From a virus, in the IMG/VR virus record IMGVR_UViG_3300009503_000020, positions 1 to 64,000 of that record: a DNA stretch of 64,000 bases, one strand, 5' to 3'. The notes beneath the pieces are model-generated. The model searched no databases. It saw only the letters and a list, made by a program, of their open reading frames with translations, and was not told the DNA's origin. Each line of letters opens with the position of its first letter. Position 1 is the stretch's first letter. The position numbers and the translations under genes are program-made. Below are positions 62,210-64,000 of this stretch, one piece after another.

Positions 62210-62385
62210 AACCTCAATGTAATGCTTGTCTCAAATTTATAGACATATCAGAGTATCTTGAGAATGGTGGTTACTGTAAAGAATGCTCTAAGGAAGTAGA
62301 TAGAATCTACAAGGAAGAAGGAAGTAATGGAGTCAGAAGATACATTATCAGAAAAAGAAAAGAAGCTATGCAAGAACAACTTTGA
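62206..62385 (+). CDS. Zinc-ribbon mini-protein, 59 aa
   Basis: ATGA overlap. CNACLKFIDISEYLENGGYCKEC (residues 5-27) is a zinc ribbon with basic tail. Confidence 0.6.
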   Translation: MKPQCNACLKFIDISEYLENGGYCKECSKEVDRIYKEEGSNGVRRYIIRKRKEAMQEQL

Positions 62386-62542
62386 GTGCTTTGGAGAATA
62401 TGGTACTAGATTAGATTGCAAAGAATGTCCTCAGAGCCTAGCATGCAGAAACTTTTCTCACAGTTTACAAGAAGGCTTATATCTCCGAAACAAGACCAAA
62501 TACAAAGGAAGAGGGAAGACTAGAAGAAAAGATAAGTATTAG
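62327..62542 (+). CDS. Cysteine-rich small protein, 71 aa
   Basis: LCKNNFECFGEYGTRLDCKECPQSLAC resembles the 9373 protein (CPCFGEFRC ... ECPVAKKC). Basic tail. Overlaps the preceding gene by 59 bases. Confidence 0.55.
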   Translation: MESEDTLSEKEKKLCKNNFECFGEYGTRLDCKECPQSLACRNFSHSLQEGLYLRNKTKYKGRGKTRRKDKY

Positions 62543-62545
62543 AGG

Positions 62546-64000
62546 ATGGAAGCTTTGCAGGTATTAAGCAAGAAAGAGATTATGGAATTAAAGAAGAAAA
62601 TAGAACCTATAAAGAAACTAGCTCTGCATGACGATGCAGATGGTGTAACTTCTGCAGTACTTATGTCTTATGTGTTTAAGATAAACAAAGTATGGGCTCC
62701 AGATGACTTTGGAGAGTGGCCTGTTGCTCCTTATAAAGTTCAAGGGCAAGAACAACTAGAGCTTCCACCAGATGTTTGTGTGGATATGGTACCAGCTAAT
62801 CCTGAATGGGTTGGTTTAGCAATAGACCACCATCCAAATCACCCTCCTGAAGGAAAGAGAAGTTACCAGCTTATCTATGGAGAAGCACCTGCTTCTGTTA
62901 TTGTCTATACTCTCTTTAAAGAATTAATTCCACAAGAACATAGATGGAAAGTAGTAGTTGGCTGCCTGTCCAAGGACACGGAAATACTTACTCCAAGTGG
63001 GCAAATTGAAATCAAAGATCTTAATACTTTGGATTCTGGAATAGGTCTAGATGAACATGGAAAGCTTTGTAAAAATTTACTGTTTACAATACCTAAAGGA
63101 CGGAAAGAACTGCTGCGAATCACTACCAGAAAGAGAGAGATATTAGTAACTCCTGAGCATAGGCTGTTTACACAAAGAGGTCTTGTTGAAGCAAAGGACT
63201 TAAATATTGGAGACTACTTGGTGGTATACTTGAGGAGTTTAGATGACTTCTCAAAGAAAGTTAGAAGCAAACAGGAAGAATTTAGAGAAAGCACGCCAAG
63301 TCTTAAAACTATTAAGCGGAAATCCCAGCTGGAAGAGCTGGTGGCTTGGGAGAGTGAAAGCATCAATTACAGAAGAGAAAAGACAGAAGCTCAGAGAAGC
63401 AGCTATGAAGAATGGAACAAGAGAACGAATTCTTCTTCACAATCTCAGTCATCGAGAGACGAGAATGTGCCCAATATGTGGGAAAGAGTTTACGGTAAAG
63501 AAATCTTCAAGAAAGAAATATTGCTCAATGAGATGCTCAGGCAAAGCAAACTTGAAGAACCTTGGCAAATATACAGGTTCACACAGTGGGCGAGAAAACC
63601 CAAATTGGAAAGGTGGAACTTCAGCCAAGCCATATCATTGGGAAATGAAGAAAAAAGAATGGAGAAACCTTTTGTATCAGAAGGTCGGGTACAAATGTCA
63701 ACTTTGTGGCAACAAAGGCAAACTCAACATTCATCACATAAACAGAGACAAGATGGATGGAAGGCCAGAGAATTTGCTTATACTCTGCCCAAGTTGTCAT
63801 TTAAAAGTTCACAAATTGGTTTGGAAAGGATTGAAAGCATAGACTATGAGGGCAGAGAAGAAGTATTTGACATACACTGGGCCTCTACCAACAATTTCTT
63901 CTTAGCTAATGGAATTCTTTCCCACAATTGCGTTGGAGACGGACAACCAGAACTTATACCTCCAGAGATATGGAGAGAATTTCCTATCTTACTGGAAGAG
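62546..64000 (+). CDS. DHH-family phosphoesterase interrupted by an intein (3' end outside window)
   Basis: Open from 62546 to the window end without a stop, ATG after AGAGG. The N-extein (139 aa) has LALHDDADGVTSAVL (DHH motif I), DVCVDMVPAN (motif II) and AIDHHPNHPP (motif III, the DHH signature). The intein is inserted before CVGDGQPE (motif IV, GD). DHH proteins are RecJ-like exonucleases or nanoRNases; in archaea they join replication complexes (GAN-like). The C-terminal DHHA1 part is beyond the window. Confidence 0.8.
   Translation, partial: MEALQVLSKKEIMELKKKIEPIKKLALHDDADGVTSAVLMSYVFKINKVWAPDDFGEWPVAPYKVQGQEQLELPPDVCVDMVPANPEWVGLAIDHHPNHPPEGKRSYQLIYGEAPASVIVYTLFKELIPQEHRWKVVVGCLSKDTEILTPSGQIEIKDLNTLDSGIGLDEHGKLCKNLLFTIPKGRKELLRITTRKREILVTPEHRLFTQRGLVEAKDLNIGDYLVVYLRSLDDFSKKVRSKQEEFRESTPSLKTIKRKSQLEELVAWESESINYRREKTEAQRSSYEEWNKRTNSSSQSQSSRDENVPNMWERVYGKEIFKKEILLNEMLRQSKLEEPWQIYRFTQWARKPKLERWNFSQAISLGNEEKRMEKPFVSEGRVQMSTLWQQRQTQHSSHKQRQDGWKAREFAYTLPKLSFKSSQIGLERIESIDYEGREEVFDIHWASTNNFFLANGILSHNCVGDGQPELIPPEIWREFPILLEE
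62963..63928 (+). other. Intein 2 (322 aa, Cys1 to terminal Asn) in the DHH phosphoesterase gene
   Basis: Starts CLSKDTEILTPSGQ (block A), has ILVTPEHRLFTQRG and EAKDLNIGDYLVVY (block B region) and ends EVFDIHWASTNNFFLANGILSHN before Cys+1 (blocks F and G). The region between is open in the intein frame but looks random there, because the +1 frame encodes an HNH endonuclease. Exactly the same length (966 nt) as intein 1. Confidence 0.85.
63243..63842 (+). CDS. HNH homing endonuclease encoded in the +1 frame inside intein 2, 199 aa
   Basis: Own ribosome binding site GAGGAG (63232-63237) five bases before the ATG. Basic helical N-terminus, zinc ribbon CPICGKEFTVKK ... CSMRC, HSGRENPNWKGG (typical of HNH homing enzymes) and YKCQLCGNKGKLNIHHINRD ... 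ILCPSCHLKVHK, the HNH core. No T-ending codon precedes a codon starting AA, AG or GA: Tyr is TAC before AAA but TAT before TGC, ACA, CAT and CAG. This keeps the intein frame free of stops. Confidence 0.8.
   Translation: MTSQRKLEANRKNLEKARQVLKLLSGNPSWKSWWLGRVKASITEEKRQKLREAAMKNGTRERILLHNLSHRETRMCPICGKEFTVKKSSRKKYCSMRCSGKANLKNLGKYTGSHSGRENPNWKGGTSAKPYHWEMKKKEWRNLLYQKVGYKCQLCGNKGKLNIHHINRDKMDGRPENLLILCPSCHLKVHKLVWKGLKA

Noticed and set aside
1-64000. Borg-type extrachromosomal element of Methanoperedens
   Set aside because: Strand bias and many small genes fit, but there are no perfect tandem-repeat arrays of the Borg kind and no methane-oxidation genes, and eS30 plus topoisomerase IB point to another host.
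1-64000. tRNA and rRNA genes
   Set aside because: No cloverleaf with a GGTTCRANYCC-type arm, and no rRNA segment, was seen on either strand; GGTTCAAAT near 131 lies inside a coding frame.

Overview
This window looks like part of a large archaeal extrachromosomal element or virus rather than a cellular chromosome. The archaeal signs are TATA boxes of the TTTATAT/TTTATAAG type about 25-35 bases upstream of several starts (for example 28532, 43541, 56204), GGAGGTGA-type ribosome binding sites, a complete archaeal-type ribosomal protein eS30 gene (28294-28530) and a eukaryote/thaumarchaeote-type topoisomerase IB (50338-51891). eS30 together with topoisomerase IB points to a TACK- or Asgard-like host, possibly Nitrososphaeria, but this is inference. 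The element signs are about 150 mostly tiny, tightly overlapping genes almost all on the + strand, no core metabolism, many small cysteine-paired (zinc-ribbon-like) proteins, small membrane proteins, inteins and free-standing homing endonucleases.

Layout. 1-2000: the end of a repeat-bearing structural-type protein, an array of 13-bp direct repeats, two small zinc-ribbon genes and a highly structured, gene-poor stretch (about 920-1957) that I read as a large ornate RNA ending in a T-run. 2000-9750: a Cas4-like nuclease, an HExxH protein and some 30 small zinc-binding, membrane and SH3/KOW-like proteins. 9765-12670: a MoxR-type ATPase and a metallopeptidase/VWA protein that contains a one-base frameshift, separated by a minus-strand HNH endonuclease. 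12700-25300: small cysteine-rich proteins, including a tandem array of five paralogues (20139-21029), and a GP88-like protein. 25311-28200: an IS110-family transposase followed by four stem-loops that could be a bridge RNA, then a minus-strand pair encoding a phosphatidylserine-decarboxylase-like and an amidinotransferase-like protein. 28294-43500: eS30, more small proteins, a Cys-x5-Arg phosphatase, an RNA ligase, a second Cas4-like nuclease, a ParB-like protein and a glutaredoxin-like protein. 43584-48826: a second ATPase/metallopeptidase/VWA module whose metallopeptidase carries an intein. 49000-64000: RNase H-like protein, topoisomerase IB, PD-(D/E)XK-like protein, deoxyribosyltransferase-like, ClpP-like, calcineurin-like phosphoesterase, P-loop ATPase, sugar nucleotidyltransferase, two MazG-like proteins and a DHH phosphoesterase interrupted by a second intein.

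The most unusual observation is in the two inteins (46052-47017 and 62963-63928). In each, the homing endonuclease (LAGLIDADG in one, HNH in the other) is encoded in the +1 frame relative to the intein, while the intein frame stays open straight through from the first cysteine to the last asparagine. Both inteins are exactly 966 nt long. In both endonuclease genes, no codon ending in T is followed by a codon starting AA, AG or GA, which is exactly what is needed to keep the intein frame open. This looks like overprinted, dual-coding homing endonuclease genes, arrived at twice.

Working together: the replication/repair set (topoisomerase IB, two Cas4-like nucleases, RNase H-like, DHH phosphoesterase, RNA ligase, P-loop ATPase), a ParB-like protein with a possible palindromic site present at 1987 and inside its own gene, and nucleotide-pool enzymes (deoxyribosyltransferase-like, two MazG-like) suggest an autonomously maintained replicon. 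Two ATPase-VWA-metallopeptidase modules suggest a protein-remodelling or maturation function. The role of the many cysteine-rich mini-proteins, several sharing a terminal W-x-x-[ILV]-L motif, is unknown.
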